Source: Quillaja saponaria (lineage: Eukaryota; Streptophyta; Magnoliopsida; Fabales; Quillajaceae). From it: a DNA stretch of 64,000 nucleotides. A model generated the notes under the pieces. That model had not been told where the DNA came from, searched no databases, and saw only the letters and a program-made list of their open reading frames with translations. Each line of letters begins with the position of its first letter. The first letter of the stretch is position 1. The stretch is taken from positions 17,546,001 through 17,610,000 of the forward strand of contig CM055612.1 of assembly GCA_029379385.1 (NCBI GenBank), written 5' to 3'. The position numbers and the translations under genes were made by a program. Shown piece by piece: positions 20,443 to 33,718 of the stretch.

Positions 20443-23400
20443 TGTGATAACCCGATACGTTAATATTTTGTTATCGATATGTTAGTAAGTTATTTTAAAA
20501 TTTTGGTGTATAATTCCCATTTATAAGTAAAACTATAACTAAATAAGAATAAAAGTAAAGTAGATAAATAGTTACTTAGTTATATATATATATATATACA
20601 CACATGTATATTTCAAAATTTATTTGACACCATAAGTTTTCTTAACTTTGACTATGATATTTTATTTATTTATTTTGGAATTAAGGTGTCAACAAATTAA
20701 TTGATGTGAGGAAATATATATATATATATATATATAAAGATATGGAAAGTGGGAGTAATATTGCACCACAATTAAAAAAATGACTTAATTATATGTATTT
20801 GTCTTATTCTCCCCACATTTCTCTGCTTCCAGAGACTTCCACTTTCCTTTTCTTCCTTCAAACCGTGTGCTTCCTTTATTCTTCTCCCTAGTTAGCTGTG
20901 GAGCGAGAGCCCCTGAATTTCTTGCAATTAAGTTCATAAAAGTGAGGAGTTTTCATTCCTTTTTCGTTGTGATGTTTGTGGGAGCTGGTTTAGAGTAAAT
21001 ATTCTTACTTTCCTTACCTATTTGGCTGCTGTTAGGAATGAGTAGAAGTCCTCTGTTTGCTTCCCCTGCATAGGAGCTTTGGATGGTTGTTTTACAAGAA
21101 CTTGGTTGGCCGAAATTTGCTGCATCCAGTAGCCTTCAAGGACGCCTTGCAGCATCTCCATCTTTTCCCTTGTGTTACGTTGGTAGGAGAAGTGAGGAAG
21201 TGGAAGGAAGCTAATGTTAAATGGAAGGGATATCAGTCCATTTTCTTATGTTCAGTCGAGATTGAAGTGTGGAGTAAAGCTGTTGCTCGGTCAAAGCAAC
21301 GTTACTGCTGTAGGCAAAGGCAATGGCCTTGTCGTGTGGGTCTCGGCTGGCAGCTGTTGACTCCTTCAGCTAAGGTGAACTTTTGTTCCTGTTAAACTGT
21401 GAATTTAGTCTTTAGTGTTATGGAAGGTGGTTAGGCTGATAATTAATTCAAAGTGATAAGGGTAAGTTAATTAATCAAGCAAGTTGGATTGTAAGGTGAT
21501 GGATGGTCGTGTAGGGGTATGGGAAGTTAAGAATTCACTAATTGTTATATAGATATATTTTAGGTATCCAATGATTAGTAAATTAAATTAAGAACTAATT
21601 GAATTTAATTAAAGGAGGATTAGGTGAATTAGAAATAATCATAATTAGAATCTAATTGTAATTTTGAAGGAAGGTTTAATTGAATTAGTTGGGTCATGGA
21701 TAATGAAGGTAAGTTAAATTTTGTGGATAGCATATTAGTGGAGTTGAGTTGTGAACAATTTGGTAAAAGTTATGCATATGAATATTAACTTATGTATATA
21801 AATTAGAATAAGGTATATATATATATCAGTTGTTAGGTAAAGTATTTTAAAGAATTAATTAATTGAAATTGTTGTAATCCTTTTACACTTAATTAAGAGT
21901 ATAAGATGAGCAAGTGGAAATGCAAGTAGGTAAATATGGGAAAAGTCAAGTGTAACCATTAAAGCTTGAATTGAGATTAGACTAATATTAAAGAGTTTGA
22001 TAACTAGGTTAATTAACTTAATAATTGTCATAGGTAAGTTAAACTATGGGTAATTAGTAAGATAAGTAATATATGAATCTAGATTAAGATAAATTGAAAT
22101 TATATAAGTTCTTAACGTTTAAAGCATTTTTATGGAATGATTATTAATAGTCAATGTTATTTAATTAGATAATTATTTTAGAAATTAGAAATTGAATGAC
22201 ATGTAGCTTGGTAGTAAGCTAGTATTGAAATTTGATAGTATAGGTTTTTGATAATAGTAATTAAAAGAGTATAACAATAATATTTAGGAACTAAGTATTA
22301 TTTGGAATATGAATTTCAATTTCGGACCTTAATATGGACCTGAGATGAGGCGCGAACAGCAATTGCAAGTAACGAATATAATCGGTCAAAGGTGAGTGGT
22401 TAATTGTTGCCTTTAGGGGCTATATTAGTATGTGTGATTATATGTTATTTGAATATGCGTGATACATGGGAAGTACGCTAGTAGAGTATTTTAGTAATTT
22501 GCTTGAATAATGTTTGCTTGATATTGGTTACTGTGTTGACATTGTTTGTGTTTGATAAGGGCCAACTCGTGAACATTTTCTGGAAAATGATTTTCATTTC
22601 TGACAATGATTTTAAAAACTATTGGAGTGCTCAACCCCGGTGGGATGGATTTGTGTATGGAGATTAATTTGGTGTGCGGGCGCGTAAATGCCAGGCAGGG
22701 GGTGATATTAGGTGTGCGGGGCTAGGGTTACTCGTTGGCCCTTTGATTACTTTGCGTGATATTGTTGCGCTGACTTAAATTGTGTTTGTGTGTAATATGA
22801 ATTGTGAATTTGTGGAACTTACAAGATGTACGTGTAATGTGAAATGTTATATGAATTATGTTACATGATGTTAATATGTATATTATATATTTGTGTTGAG
22901 TGATGCTAGTACCCTTTGGGTACGATTTTCCACTCACTGGAGTCTATAGGTCTCACCTCTCTTCTGTGAAATTTTTAGTAACAGGAATGCGTTTCATGGC
23001 GTCGTTGAGCTTGTGGCTTGCTGAATGAGTACGGCAAGGTAATCTCAGGATCTCAGACTTAAAGTTAAAGGATGAAAATTTGCAGTCAAATTAGAAGTGT
23101 GGGGGTGTCAAATTTTGAAATATGTAAGTGTCTAGTAATTTGTCTTGGTTATGATGTGGTTAGAGCGAAGCTCCTTGTTATTTTATAGTACTGTTGTATA
23201 AAATCATGAGATTATGTATTGGTTGTTTAAGGCATTTGTCTTATCGCAGGAAATCTCTACCAAATTTTTCAGTAACTTGTTAACCATTACAGGAAATAAA
23301 TTGTTATAGTGAACTTCGGTTTTAGAAAAGCTAGTTTTATTCTTTAGTTGGGTCATGAGTCATGTTTGTTAATTTGTTTCGAAGTCAGGGTTACGGTGGA

Positions 23401-23449
23401 TTGGTTATCTAATCCTCCGGCCAGTCATACCTCAATGAGGGGTGTGACA
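20443..23449 (+). mobile_element. Solo LTR of the Tekay-like chromovirus family, inserted in copia A gag
   Basis: It begins TGTGATAACCCG and ends GGGGTGTGACA, with a perfect AGAAG duplication (20438-20442 and 23450-23454). It is 3,007 bp with no internal gag-pol, and is similar to the LTR of the chromovirus at 33719-40338 and to the copies near 47,000 and 56,000. The 112-codon ORF at 21057-21395 has no known motif and probably is not a gene. TA microsatellites occur at 20580-20596 and 20717-20736. Confidence 0.85.
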
Positions 23450-23904
23450 AGAAGCCTGGACACTTCAAAAAACAATGTCGAGTTTATCTAAATCAGAAAA
23501 AGGATCAAACTAACATGATAGTCAATGATGAATTCATTGCTATGGTTTTTGAAATTAACTTGGTTGGATGAGATGAAGAATGGTGGCAAGATTCTGGTGC
23601 TACCAACATAATACAAATGACTAAGAATCTATTCAAGAATTATGAGCCATTAGAGGATGAACAAAGCCTTTTTATGAGAAATGCTTTTGTTACAAAAGCC
23701 ATAGGAAAAGGAACTGTTATCCTGAATCTATTGTCTAGTAAAAAGTTGATTCTAAATGAAGTTTTGCATGTTTCCAAGATTAGAAAAAATCTAATTTCTC
23801 TAAGCCTACTTAATAAGCATGGTTTTAAGATTTTATTTGAATCAGATTGTGTAATTTTGTCTAAGGGTGGGAACTTATGTTGGAAAAGGATATGTAACAA
23901 ATGA
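23450..23904 (+). pseudogene. Copia zinc-knuckle remainder and protease, element A
   Basis: After the insertion the zinc knuckle continues as KPGHFKKQC. Then WWQDSGATNII (about 23580) carries the aspartic protease triad D-S-G. Further on, VLHVSKIRKNLISLSLLNKH is the conserved strand region of copia proteases. One stop (about 23569) lies before the triad. This enzyme would cut the polyprotein. Confidence 0.75.
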
Positions 23905-24004
23905 GATGTATAAGATTACTATTAATAATAAAGTTATAAATTCTACTTACTCTGCTTCTTCTTCTTTATCTCATTCTTATACTTTTACTCTTTCTTCTTT
24001 TTAT

Positions 24005-24960
24005 TTATAGCATGCCCGTTTAGGTCATGTAAACTATAATAGTATTAGAAATATGAATAAATTATGAGTAATTTTTATTGAGTCATCCAATGACATGAAA
24101 AATGTGAAACTTGTATCAAGTCTAAGATAGTTAGGAAGTCTTTTACAAAGGTAGAAAGAAGTACACAACTTTTAGATTTAATACATTATGACATATGTGA
24201 ATTAGAAAGTATTCTAACAGAAGGTGGTAAAAAGCATTTCATAATATTTATAGATGACTGTTCTAAGTATGCTTATGTATATTTGTTAAGGACAAAGGAT
24301 GAGGCTTTCGATAAATTTAAAGTTTACAAAGCCGAGGTAGAAAATCAATTAGAAAGAAAGATTAAAATCCTACGATCTGATAGAGGTGGTGAATATTTTT
24401 CTTTTAATGATTTTTGTGAAGAGAATGAAATAATCCATTAAGTCACTGCACCTTATAGTCCTCAACAAAATGGTGTTGTAGAAAGGAAAAAAAGGAACCT
24501 TGGTAAATATGAAAAATACTTTATTATTAACTTTAAGGTTACCTAAGAATTTGTAGGGGAAGCACTTATGACTTATTGTTACATACTTAACCGTATACCA
24601 CAAGAAAACTAATGTTTCTCCTTATGAATTATGGAAGAAGAGAAAATCTTCTCTTGGCCATTTAAAAGTTTGGCGATGTAAAGTATTAGAAAGGTTAACC
24701 GATTCCTAAAAGACCCAAACTGGGGGAAAAAGCGATTAATTATAATTTTCTTGGTTATGCTCACAATAGTAAAACATACAGATTTCTTACTATTGAAGTA
24801 ACTAATTCCATAAATTAAAATATAATTATAGAATCTAGAGATGCAAAAATTTTTGAGAATTAATTCTCTAAAAATTGGAAAACAAATTACACAAATCAAG
24901 AGGATCAAGATAGCTATACAAATTTGGACATTCAAGGATATGATTTTCAATCAAATCCAG
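24005..24960 (+). pseudogene. Copia integrase, element A, broken
   Basis: HARLGHVNYNSIRNM near 24010 is the integrase N-terminal (pre-integrase) block. The core is recognisable across changing frames, including the segment for APYSPQQNGVVERK near 24445 (the region of the catalytic glutamate), and NVSPYELWKKRKSSLGHLKV near 24610. Many stops make it inactive. Confidence 0.75.
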
Positions 24961-25084
24961 AAAATTGAGCCCAGAAGAAGTAAACGAGAAAGAAAAGGAA
25001 AAACCTATGGTCCAGATTTCTATCAATAAATGGTAGAAGAAAATATTTATAGTTCTGCTTATAACATAGAGCATGATACTTTAA

Positions 25085-25970
25085 CATATAAAGAAGCTAT
25101 GACTTCAAGAGATTCTGCATTATGACAAGAAGATATAAATGATGAAATGCAGTCAATTATGACTAATCAAACTTGGCTTTTGACTAATTTACCACCAGAT
25201 TTTAAACTAATAGGCTGCAAATAGATTTTTAAGCTAAAGCTTAAAATGGATGACTTTATAGATAAATATAGAGCCATCTTAGTAGCAAAATGGTTATAAA
25301 CAAAAGGAAAGAATAGATTATTTCGACACATATGCTCCAGTTGCTAGAATTAGTATAATAAGACTATTAAATGGTATATTAGAGGATGAGGTTTACATGG
25401 ATCAACCTGAAGGGTTTTTCCTTAAAGGCCAAGAAAAGAAAGTTTGTAAACTTGTTAAAATCTTTATATGGCCTAAAACAAGCTCCTAAACAATGGCATG
25501 AAAAGTTTGACAAGGTCATACTTTCACATGGTTTTAGAATAAACGAATTGGACAAATGCATTTATTCAAAGTTTAAGGATGGAAAATGTGTTATAATTTG
25601 TTTAAATGTAGATGATATGCTAATATTTGGTACTGATTTAAGCATGGTATTAGAAATTAAGAAATTTCTATCAACAAATTTTGATATGAAGGATATGGGA
25701 GTAGGAAATGTAATTTTAGGAATTAAAATTACAAGGTGTAGTGATAAAATTTCTTTATGTCAATCTCATTACATTGAGAAAGTGTTAAAGAAATTTAATC
25801 ATGAGAATTGCAAGCCAATTAGTGCTCTATATGATCATTTTATAAAATTAATACAGAATGAAGAAATGTGTGTTTCACAATTAGAGTACTCAAGTGTTAT
25901 AAGATATTTAATGTATCTAACATATTGTACTAGATCAGATATAGCTTATATGACTAGGTGTTTTGAGTAG
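25085..25970 (+). pseudogene. Copia reverse transcriptase, element A
   Basis: The upstream part is broken (TNQTWLLTNLPPDFK near 25165, FDTYAPVARISIIRLL near 25320). The open frame 25386-25970 carries VYMDQPEGFFLKG (the start in another frame), SLYGLKQAPKQWHEKFDKV and CLNVDDMLIFG, in which the usual YVDD catalytic box is NVDD; both aspartates remain. It ends YCTRSDIAYMTRCFE and a stop. Confidence 0.85.
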
Positions 25971-26041
25971 GATTTACTCATAAACCTGGAAAAGAACATT
26001 GGAATGTCGTTTATAGGGTATTAAAATACCTTAAAGGCACA

Positions 26042-26505
26042 ATGAATTATGTATTAAGTTATAGTAGTTTTCCTACAATATTTGAAGGTTACACCGATGC
26101 AAGTTGGATAACAAACTCTATTGAATCAAGATCTACAAGTGGTTGGATGGGTGGAGGAGGTATTTCTTGGGGATCCAAGAAACAAACCTTGATTTCACAT
26201 TCTACTATGGAGTCAAAATTTATTGCATTAGTAACTGCAATAAAGGAAGTAGAATGGCTTGGGGAATTATAATTAGAAATTCCAATATGGCCTAAACCAA
26301 TGTCTGCTATATCAATATTTTATAATAATGAAACAGTACTATCACGAGTTTATAGCAAAGTATACAATGGAAAGTCAAGGCATATCAGTTTAAGACATAA
26401 CTATGTAAGAGAATAACTCAATAAAGGAGTTGGACTATTAGTTATGTAAGATCAAAGGTTAATTTGGTAGATCCCTATACTAAAGGCCTGGGTAGGGATA
26501 AGATA
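26042..26505 (+). pseudogene. Copia RNase H, element A
   Basis: The frame 26042-26272 contains GYTDASWITNSIESRSTSGW, SWGSKKQTLISHSTMESKFI and AIKEVEWL, the copia RNase H pattern with D and E residues. The C-terminal remainder (SRHISLRHNYVRE near 26375 and the region before VDPYTKGLGRDKIWKTSKEM-like text) lies beyond a stop. Confidence 0.8.
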
Positions 26506-27098
26506 TGGAAGACATCCAAGGAGATGGGATTAAAGCTTTTAAAATGAGAGGTTACTTATGTGGAAAACTAACTCGACCGTTAGAAAAAAATGTTAATCTT
26601 ATAGTTTTAAATGGAAACAAACACATAATTAAAACCAGTTTATGTACTTTACAAATATAAAGGTTAAAGAATTTTATGTCATCTCAAAGTAAGTGCATAC
26701 TAGTATGGAGAAAAACAAAAGGATAGCTTTAACCTTTAATGAATCTATGTCCTAAGGAGAAAAAGCAGATCTTACAGTGCATTTATAGATTCACCTATGT
26801 ATATATGGAAAGTGTGGTCCGCTTCTGTGAGATCAGAAAACTTATCTTAAAGACATATATAAATTTCTAAGATGTAGTACATGGCCATTAATATGCGGGA
26901 AGTAGAAATTATAATTGAAATGTTGTATGAATGAGTAATATATATGATGTCATCTAAAGATTACAAAATTCAAGTATTAGGACATTTTGGATTCTGACAT
27001 TTTATAATTACTAGAAAAGGTTCAATACAACTAACCAATATTGTAAAGAGAAAGAGATACTTAAAAATGGTTTCAATACTTTGAAAATTAGGGAAAAT

Positions 27099-27724
27099 TA
27101 TTAGGAATTTTCATAAGTTTTTAAAGTAATTTGACTTAATCAAAAGTCATTACTTTTGTTCAAATGAAACTGTTTTTTTCCTTTCATAAAATAACTTTTG
27201 TATGAATCGTTATTAAAGTATTGAAAAGAGAGAAAGTTTGGTTATTGTGACTTAATCAAAAAGTCATTACTTTTTGCTTAGGTGAAAAGACATTTGGTTT
27301 CATAAAAAATAACTTATTTATAAACAAGAATGTCTTTTCATTAAAAACCCTATAAAAACTTTTATGACTATCTGACTTAATCAAAAAGTCATTATTTTTA
27401 ATTAAATGAAAAGATATTTCTTTTTGTATATTAACTTCCATATGAATAGAAATGTCCTTTCATGGAAAGCCTTTAAAAGTAACATGGTTAACCCACATTT
27501 ATATATATTTTCTTCTTCTTCTCTTTCTTTCTCTTTTCAAGTTATAGCTTTTGTTTATATCTAATAGTAACCTTAGATATAAAAGAGTTTGTTTTATCTT
27601 AGAAGACTTATTTGTTGTAACCCGTTGCAAGTATGGTATAAAATATAGTCTTAAGAAAAAAGAAATTCTAACTCGACTCAGGTATTTCAAAAGAGTTTAT
27701 TATTTCTGTAACTTTTATATTACA
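27099..27724 (+). repeat. 3' LTR of copia element A
   Basis: It begins TATTAGGAATTTTCATAAG and ends ATATTACA, directly followed by the ATCAA duplication. It is diverged from the left LTR at many positions, so this is an old insertion. Confidence 0.9.
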
Positions 27725-27729
27725 ATCAA

Positions 27730-29337
27730 TGTTGTTTTGGTTCATGTTGAACGATGGTAGTTACAATTCTAATATTCCACAAATTGCTTTAGATCATTTC
27801 ACCCCAACATTTTGCACTTAGCTAGTCTAATCCAATAACCCAAATATTAGAGATGCTATGCCAAAGTTTTGGAAAATATTTATTAAAAAGAACAAAAACC
27901 CATAGAAAAATACTGGGTTCCATTTGAGATTTTTTAAGAACTACATTAACTAGTGTCATGCTTATCTATACTATTTTAAATGGGATAAACCTCTTATAGT
28001 CTCTTTCATATATTATATACAAATTAACAAAGTTTTTATTAATTTAAAATTATTAAAAAAGTTATTTTACATTTTAAAATCTTAATAATTACCAACTTTA
28101 TCTCTTACACTATGTGTTACAACTTATTTTCTTTATCAGTTGCACTAAGTAATTTTTTCAAATAAATTAAATATTACTTCTAACCCTTTGATAATTTTCT
28201 TTTATTTTTATACAACAGTTACTTAAAATATATTTCTACTTTCTTCGAAAGGAAAAAAAAAAAAAAAAACCTTCTGACTGCACGTATGAATGGGCTAGTT
28301 TAACATATATGATTTATGTATGGAGGAATGTAGAATTGACTGCCTTTTATCCCATGGCTATCACTAGAGGAATTAGTTTGGTTTTGTTCTCTCCTGTGGC
28401 TATCAGTAGAGGAATTAGTTTGGTTTTGTTCTCTCCTTTCTGTTTATATATATATATATATATATTAATTTGTTTTACATATAAGCAATTTATGGTATTC
28501 TCATGTACATACGTAATACATGCACTGCTGAAATTGGACAATCATGATTCATCTCTTTTCCATCTTAATATTGAGATTAATTTTAATTTTATTTTGAGTA
28601 TCAATGTATTTTTTATTTGCAGTTTCATGAATGTCTTATTCAAAAAGATTCAGAATGTGTTAGAAGATTGGGTTCTAATTATATTGAGGAGGAATCCTCA
28701 CCAATGACTAGTTTAAGATTCAAAGTTATTGTATTGTAAAATCTATACTTTTCTGCGTAATTTGATCAAAAATAATCTTTAACATGCATTATAACACTAT
28801 TATTACTTCCTTTTTGTGAATTTCTTTTATTTAAAAAATAAAAGCTTTTTTTATTAAGAAAAAGTTAACAGTTTTATTTGGTCAGGTATAGGTTGAGTAT
28901 ACATGCAAATTGATATAGATCAAAACGTATTCATTATTTCGGTATCACATGAATTTGAGTTTTATATTGAGTCTGGATATGAATCTAACTTGTCTCATTA
29001 GTCATTCATAAAGCCCAATCTCTTAACTATACTATATAATATTAATAATAAATATAATATAAGATAATGTTGTTAATAGACAGATATTATAACATTTATA
29101 AGAGATATAAGATAATTTGAAACTAGAAAATATTAAAAATAAAAAATACTGAAAAAATATATATAGATATAGCTCCGTGTAGACCGATCCGCCAGTTAAG
29201 CCGCCTGTTGCACCGGTTCCAGGACCAAATCCTTTGACAGGTTCGACCCAGATATTGGTCCAGTCAAAATCCTCGAGCCTGACCCGACCAATGCGTTACT
29301 CAATCGGGTCGGGTTTGAGCTCATATGTCACTGTTAA
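27730..29337. other. Intergenic DNA upstream of RPL35A
   Basis: AT-rich with a poly-A run (28252-28269), a 42-bp tandem duplication (28355-28437) and a TA run after 28446. At 29180-29300 there are GC-richer segments (CACCGGTTCCAGGACC, AATCGGGTCGGGTTTG) that may be an old repeat or part of the RPL35A promoter. No gene seen; the ORF 28309-28707 is built on the duplication and the TA run. Confidence 0.5.
28355..28437. repeat. 42-bp tandem duplication
   Basis: Two copies of a unit starting GGCTATCACTAGAGGAATTA and ending TTTGTTCTCTCCT lie head to tail and differ at only a few bases, so the duplication is fairly recent. Confidence 0.7.
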
Positions 29338-29346
29338 AAACCCTAA
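29338..29346 (+). promoter_or_regulatory. Telo-box in the RPL35A promoter/5' UTR
   Basis: AAACCCTAA, 80 bases before the start codon. This motif is common just upstream of plant ribosomal protein and other translation genes, where it supports expression in dividing cells. No clear TATA box was seen, as is usual for such genes. Confidence 0.6.
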
Positions 29347-29426
29347 ATCCCTCCTTCAAATTCAAAAGGTTAGGTTTTATAGCGTCTGCTCCGGCTGCAT
29401 CCCTTAGAGAGCTCCTGCATACGAAA

Positions 29427-30169
<743 letters not shown>

Positions 30170-31403
30170 GGTAATTGTTGATATCGTGTAACTGGTGCTT
30201 TTTTAGTTTCTTTCTATTCTGCATAGTTGGTTATTGTACAATTTTCTCTTACCACAATTTGGTGCTTGTGCTGTTGCTTGCTCCTTTTGTTCTGTTCCTA
30301 GAACTTAGAAAATTATCCATTCTAGCATGTCGAGAAAAGAATTTGGCATTTATGTTTTTAAAAAAAAAGAAAAAAAAAACTGGTGAAGCTCCAGTCGACT
30401 TAATTATTTTTTCACTTGCAAAAATATCCCATCATATTTATTAAATTACAACCTATTATCCTTGTTTTGATTAAGAAAGGTATTTCATGTGAAATCTTTT
30501 ACTTACTATAATTTGGGTGGAAGTTTGTTGAGAAAAGAATTGATACGTTTTGGAAGTTCTGGTGTATTTTTGGCAAAGTCACTAACTTCAAAGATTTCTT
30601 TCTTTCTTTGAAAGCTCTTTCATGTTTAATAAATTTTTGAAAGTTACAGTGACATAAAGTATTTCCATCTGTTACTAATCTTTTTTTAACACTTTTCTCA
30701 TCTTAGTATGCTTGATTTGAGTTATATAGTATTTTATTTATTTATGATATAATTGAAATATGTTGTTACTTTGATTATGGAGTAGATAGCTACATACTAG
30801 ATGAACTCCAAACAACCTATCCCTTCTTAGCTATCTAGGCAAAGTGTTGGACAAATTACTCGTACAAAGACTAAGAATGTTTCGGAACATACTATTTTTA
30901 GTAATTTCAATACTCAACAACATTTCTAAAACAATAAAACCAAACAACTTTCTATATCTCATAGCTTTTTATGTTAACATATCTAAACACTCTTTCAGCT
31001 TCTTATACTACACTTTCTAGACATCTCTATGTGAAAAGCAGTTTTACTTGTAGTACTTTTAAATGCAGTTTAACTAAACAGGGCCTATTATATTCGGTTT
31101 CAGAAGTTTGGTTTCTTTAGCAGAACCTTTCACCTTTCAAGTTATAGTTTTGAAGTTGAATTCTATTTTCTTCTCTGTTATTCGTTTCTTTATAATGTCC
31201 AGTAACCTTTAATGGGTTTCAACCAATATTGTTTTGCTTTTTATAATGGAAGTCTGTTCTTATGCACATTATTTATGCAATTTGGCAGCATTTATTTCTC
31301 TCATAATTGTTGTGATTGTGATCCTCTGTTTCTATAGTTGCATTGGCTTGCATCCTGAATTGTAGACTTTTTATCTTATTCTAACTTTTGTGAAATTTCA
31401 TAG
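30170..31403 (+). other. Probable intron in the RPL35A 3' UTR
   Basis: Directly after the stop codon the sequence is TGAG/GTAATTG, a strong donor, and at 31403 there is TTTCATAG/GTGCAG, a plausible acceptor. The text from 31404 (GCAGTTGATAAGGTTGCAG...) is less AT-rich, as in a UTR exon. If spliced this would be a 1.2-kb intron just after the stop. The placement is an inference; there may be no such intron. Confidence 0.4.
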
Positions 31404-32286
31404 GTGCAGTTGATAAGGTTGCAGTTGGATTGAGTGCTTGGTTCAGCTCTTTGGTGACTAGAAGGGATCGGCTTTTTCTTTTCGTTTTTTTACGAGTTAA
31501 GATTAAATATCTTTTGTATTGTCAAGAGAAGTCAATTTACCTGTTTTGCTGGTGAAAGGAAATTACTAATATATCTATCTATTTCGGTCAATTTGCTTGT
31601 TGCCTACAACTCTTGGGAATTTAAATTGAATATTAGGGTTGAGATGGATAAGCATTGCTTGTCTTTTTGTTAAGATGGAAGTGATGCTGAAATTATCTAT
31701 TGGGATGCCATTAGACTTTGCCTGGAATTTCTGTGCATCTTGTAGGAAGGATGTGAGCTTTTTGTTACAATTTGTAGTATTTGTTTTTGCTTCTTTTAGG
31801 CCAACGGTTACAATTTTTTATTCTCTACAAAGAGTTTTACAAAAGAAAAAAATTGGGAGTATTTGTTATTGTACAAGTACTTATTCATGTTTTTGAAGTT
31901 GAGCCCATTGAATCAAGTGTGTGCCTGTTGGGTCCTGAGATATTGCTTAATATTTTTACTAATTTACTTGCTAAGCTGCAACAAAAGACTTGTTTTCCTT
32001 CCACAATTGCAGCAACAAACCCAATTCCTGGCCACTACAAATTAGTGTCCTTGAATCGGTCACACAACGGCCGAAGGAGAAAATAAGTCTTGGATTCGAA
32101 AGATGATTAATAGCCTTAAAAAATAAAATCAACGTTTAAGATCCCTTGACATCAACTTGATCAAACGGATTGTGTTCTATGTTGAATATTCTTTATCTTC
32201 TGCTCCCATCTTTTCAACTTTAGCTCCATCAACAGATATTGACCAATTTGAACCAAGGGATAGCTATAATTAAACTCAAAAAAGGT
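31404..32286. other. 3' flank of RPL35A
   Basis: Probably the last UTR exon of RPL35A at the start, then intergenic DNA. The overlapping frames at 31639-32086 have no recognisable protein content. The right boundary meets the left LTR of copia element B. Confidence 0.4.
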
Positions 32287-33464
32287 TGAACTTGTGGAAT
32301 TAAATACTAATTCAATTCAATAATATATTGATTTGATTTTGACGATAATTAAATAATTAATTTAATGAAATATGTGACTAATTTGATTTATCTTATTGGA
32401 TGACTGATCAATCAATTAAATTGGAATGGAGTCAATACGCCATCGTTTAATTCTAAGCTAGTCAACTAATAACTTTTTAGCGTAAGATATGCAAAGATGA
32501 AACACACTATTTTTTATTATCAGTTAACTGAAGTAAGTGCATCAAAGAGTCAGTTAAAGAATCAATTGTGGATCATCTACCCAAAAAAAAAAAAAAAAAA
32601 ACTCAAACTCCCTGTGTCATTTTAGAAAGAGAAAGCTGAAATCATTTCATTGATTTAAGGAGTCAATTCAAAAATATCTCTCGCGTTAGAACTCAAAAGA
32701 AGGTAGAACTAGATAGCTAAGAACCTAGGAATGAGGTGTAATTTGCTCATATTGCAATATCATCTCTCCACATTCCTGATTTTCAAAAATATCTCTCGGG
32801 CCAGAACTCAAAAGGAGATAGAATGAGAAGAAAAGACATGTTTGTCAATTGCTCTATCTGACAATGACATTTTTTTTTTTTACTGAGAAATGATTATTTT
32901 CAAGCTAAAGTTTAGATAGAAGATGGACATATTTGAAAGTAGAGATGCACACGTGAACAACCTTTGATACGGTCAAATTTTGCATTTGTGTGATTCTTTA
33001 AAATCCTTGATTAACTCGAGTATCAAGCTTTGCATTTGTGTGATTCTTTGAAATCAATTCATTCTTCTTTCAAATTAGAAAAAGGGCAAATGTGAATCTA
33101 AAACTTGTGTGATTCTGAAAACTTGTTGTAAAATTTGCTTATTGATCCCTGTAATTTCAGCTGGTGTAAAAAATTTATACGAATCCCCATAATTTCAGGT
33201 TGATCTAAATGTTGTTGAGCCCTGCAATTCAGTTGTTAGTTGATTGAACTCTCAAGGAAGGTTTAAGAAGTAGGCTTAGCCAAGAGAGAACCACTATAAA
33301 TATGTTGAGCAATCTCTCTAACCATACTCTCTTTATTTTTTCGCTATTGAGTTATTGTTGATCGCATATTTGTTTGTATGCTCTACTTTTTAAATCTACA
33401 AGAGGGTGTTTTTAATCGGTCTTACTATCAACCACCTCTTTAATTTGTCATTCTTGGACCAACA
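32287..33464 (+). repeat. Left LTR of copia element B (left end approximate)
   Basis: The right end is fixed by GGACCAACA followed by the primer site. A TATA-like ACTATAAATATG is at about 33292. Inside are two diverged duplications: ATTTGTGTGATTCTTT at about 32983 and 33030, and ATATCTCTCG with AGAACTCAAAAG at about 32673 and 32790. The left end near 32287 (GGTTGAACTTGTGG) is a guess. Confidence 0.5.
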
Positions 33465-33465
33465 A

Positions 33466-33480
33466 TAGGTATCAGAATTG
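33466..33480 (+). other. Primer binding site of copia element B
   Basis: TAGGTATCAGAATTG; GGTATCAGA matches the tRNA-iMet complement exactly over nine bases, directly after the LTR end. Confidence 0.65.
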
Positions 33481-33718
33481 GTCATAATACTATTTTTCAA
33501 ATATGTTCTATCAAAATGATGTGAATTATTTTTAATGGAAAAGTCTATAACCTTGCTTGGTAAAGGTCAGTCCTCTTCCAATCCACCTTTGTTGAATAAC
33601 CAAAATTTAAAGTATTGAAAATCCGTTTGAGTATTTTTGTTCGGGCTATTGATTTTGATTTTTGGGATGTAATTACAAACGATATTCATTTGCCTAAAGT
33701 AAGTATAAATAGAAAATG

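Larger units (their letters stand above)
19007..27724 (+). mobile_element. Ty1/copia retrotransposon, element A, with nested solo LTR
   Basis: Left LTR 19007-19627 and right LTR 27099-27724 are clearly alike and are flanked by the perfect 5-bp duplication ATCAA (19002-19006 and 27725-27729). Internal order is Gag, protease, integrase, reverse transcriptase, RNase H, the Ty1/copia order. A polypurine stretch ATTAGGGAAAAT precedes the right LTR, whose first bases have mutated (TGTTAGG to TATTAGG). Many stops and frame changes make it inactive. A 3,007-bp solo LTR of another family sits in its gag zinc knuckle (20443-23449). Confidence 0.9.

Noticed and set aside
21057..21395. 112-codon ORF as a gene
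   Set aside because: It lies wholly inside a solo LTR with clear ends and target duplication, has no known motif, and is not conserved as a frame in the other LTR copies as far as can be read.
28309..28707. 132-codon ORF
   Set aside because: It is built on a 42-bp tandem duplication and a TA microsatellite; no protein family is recognisable.
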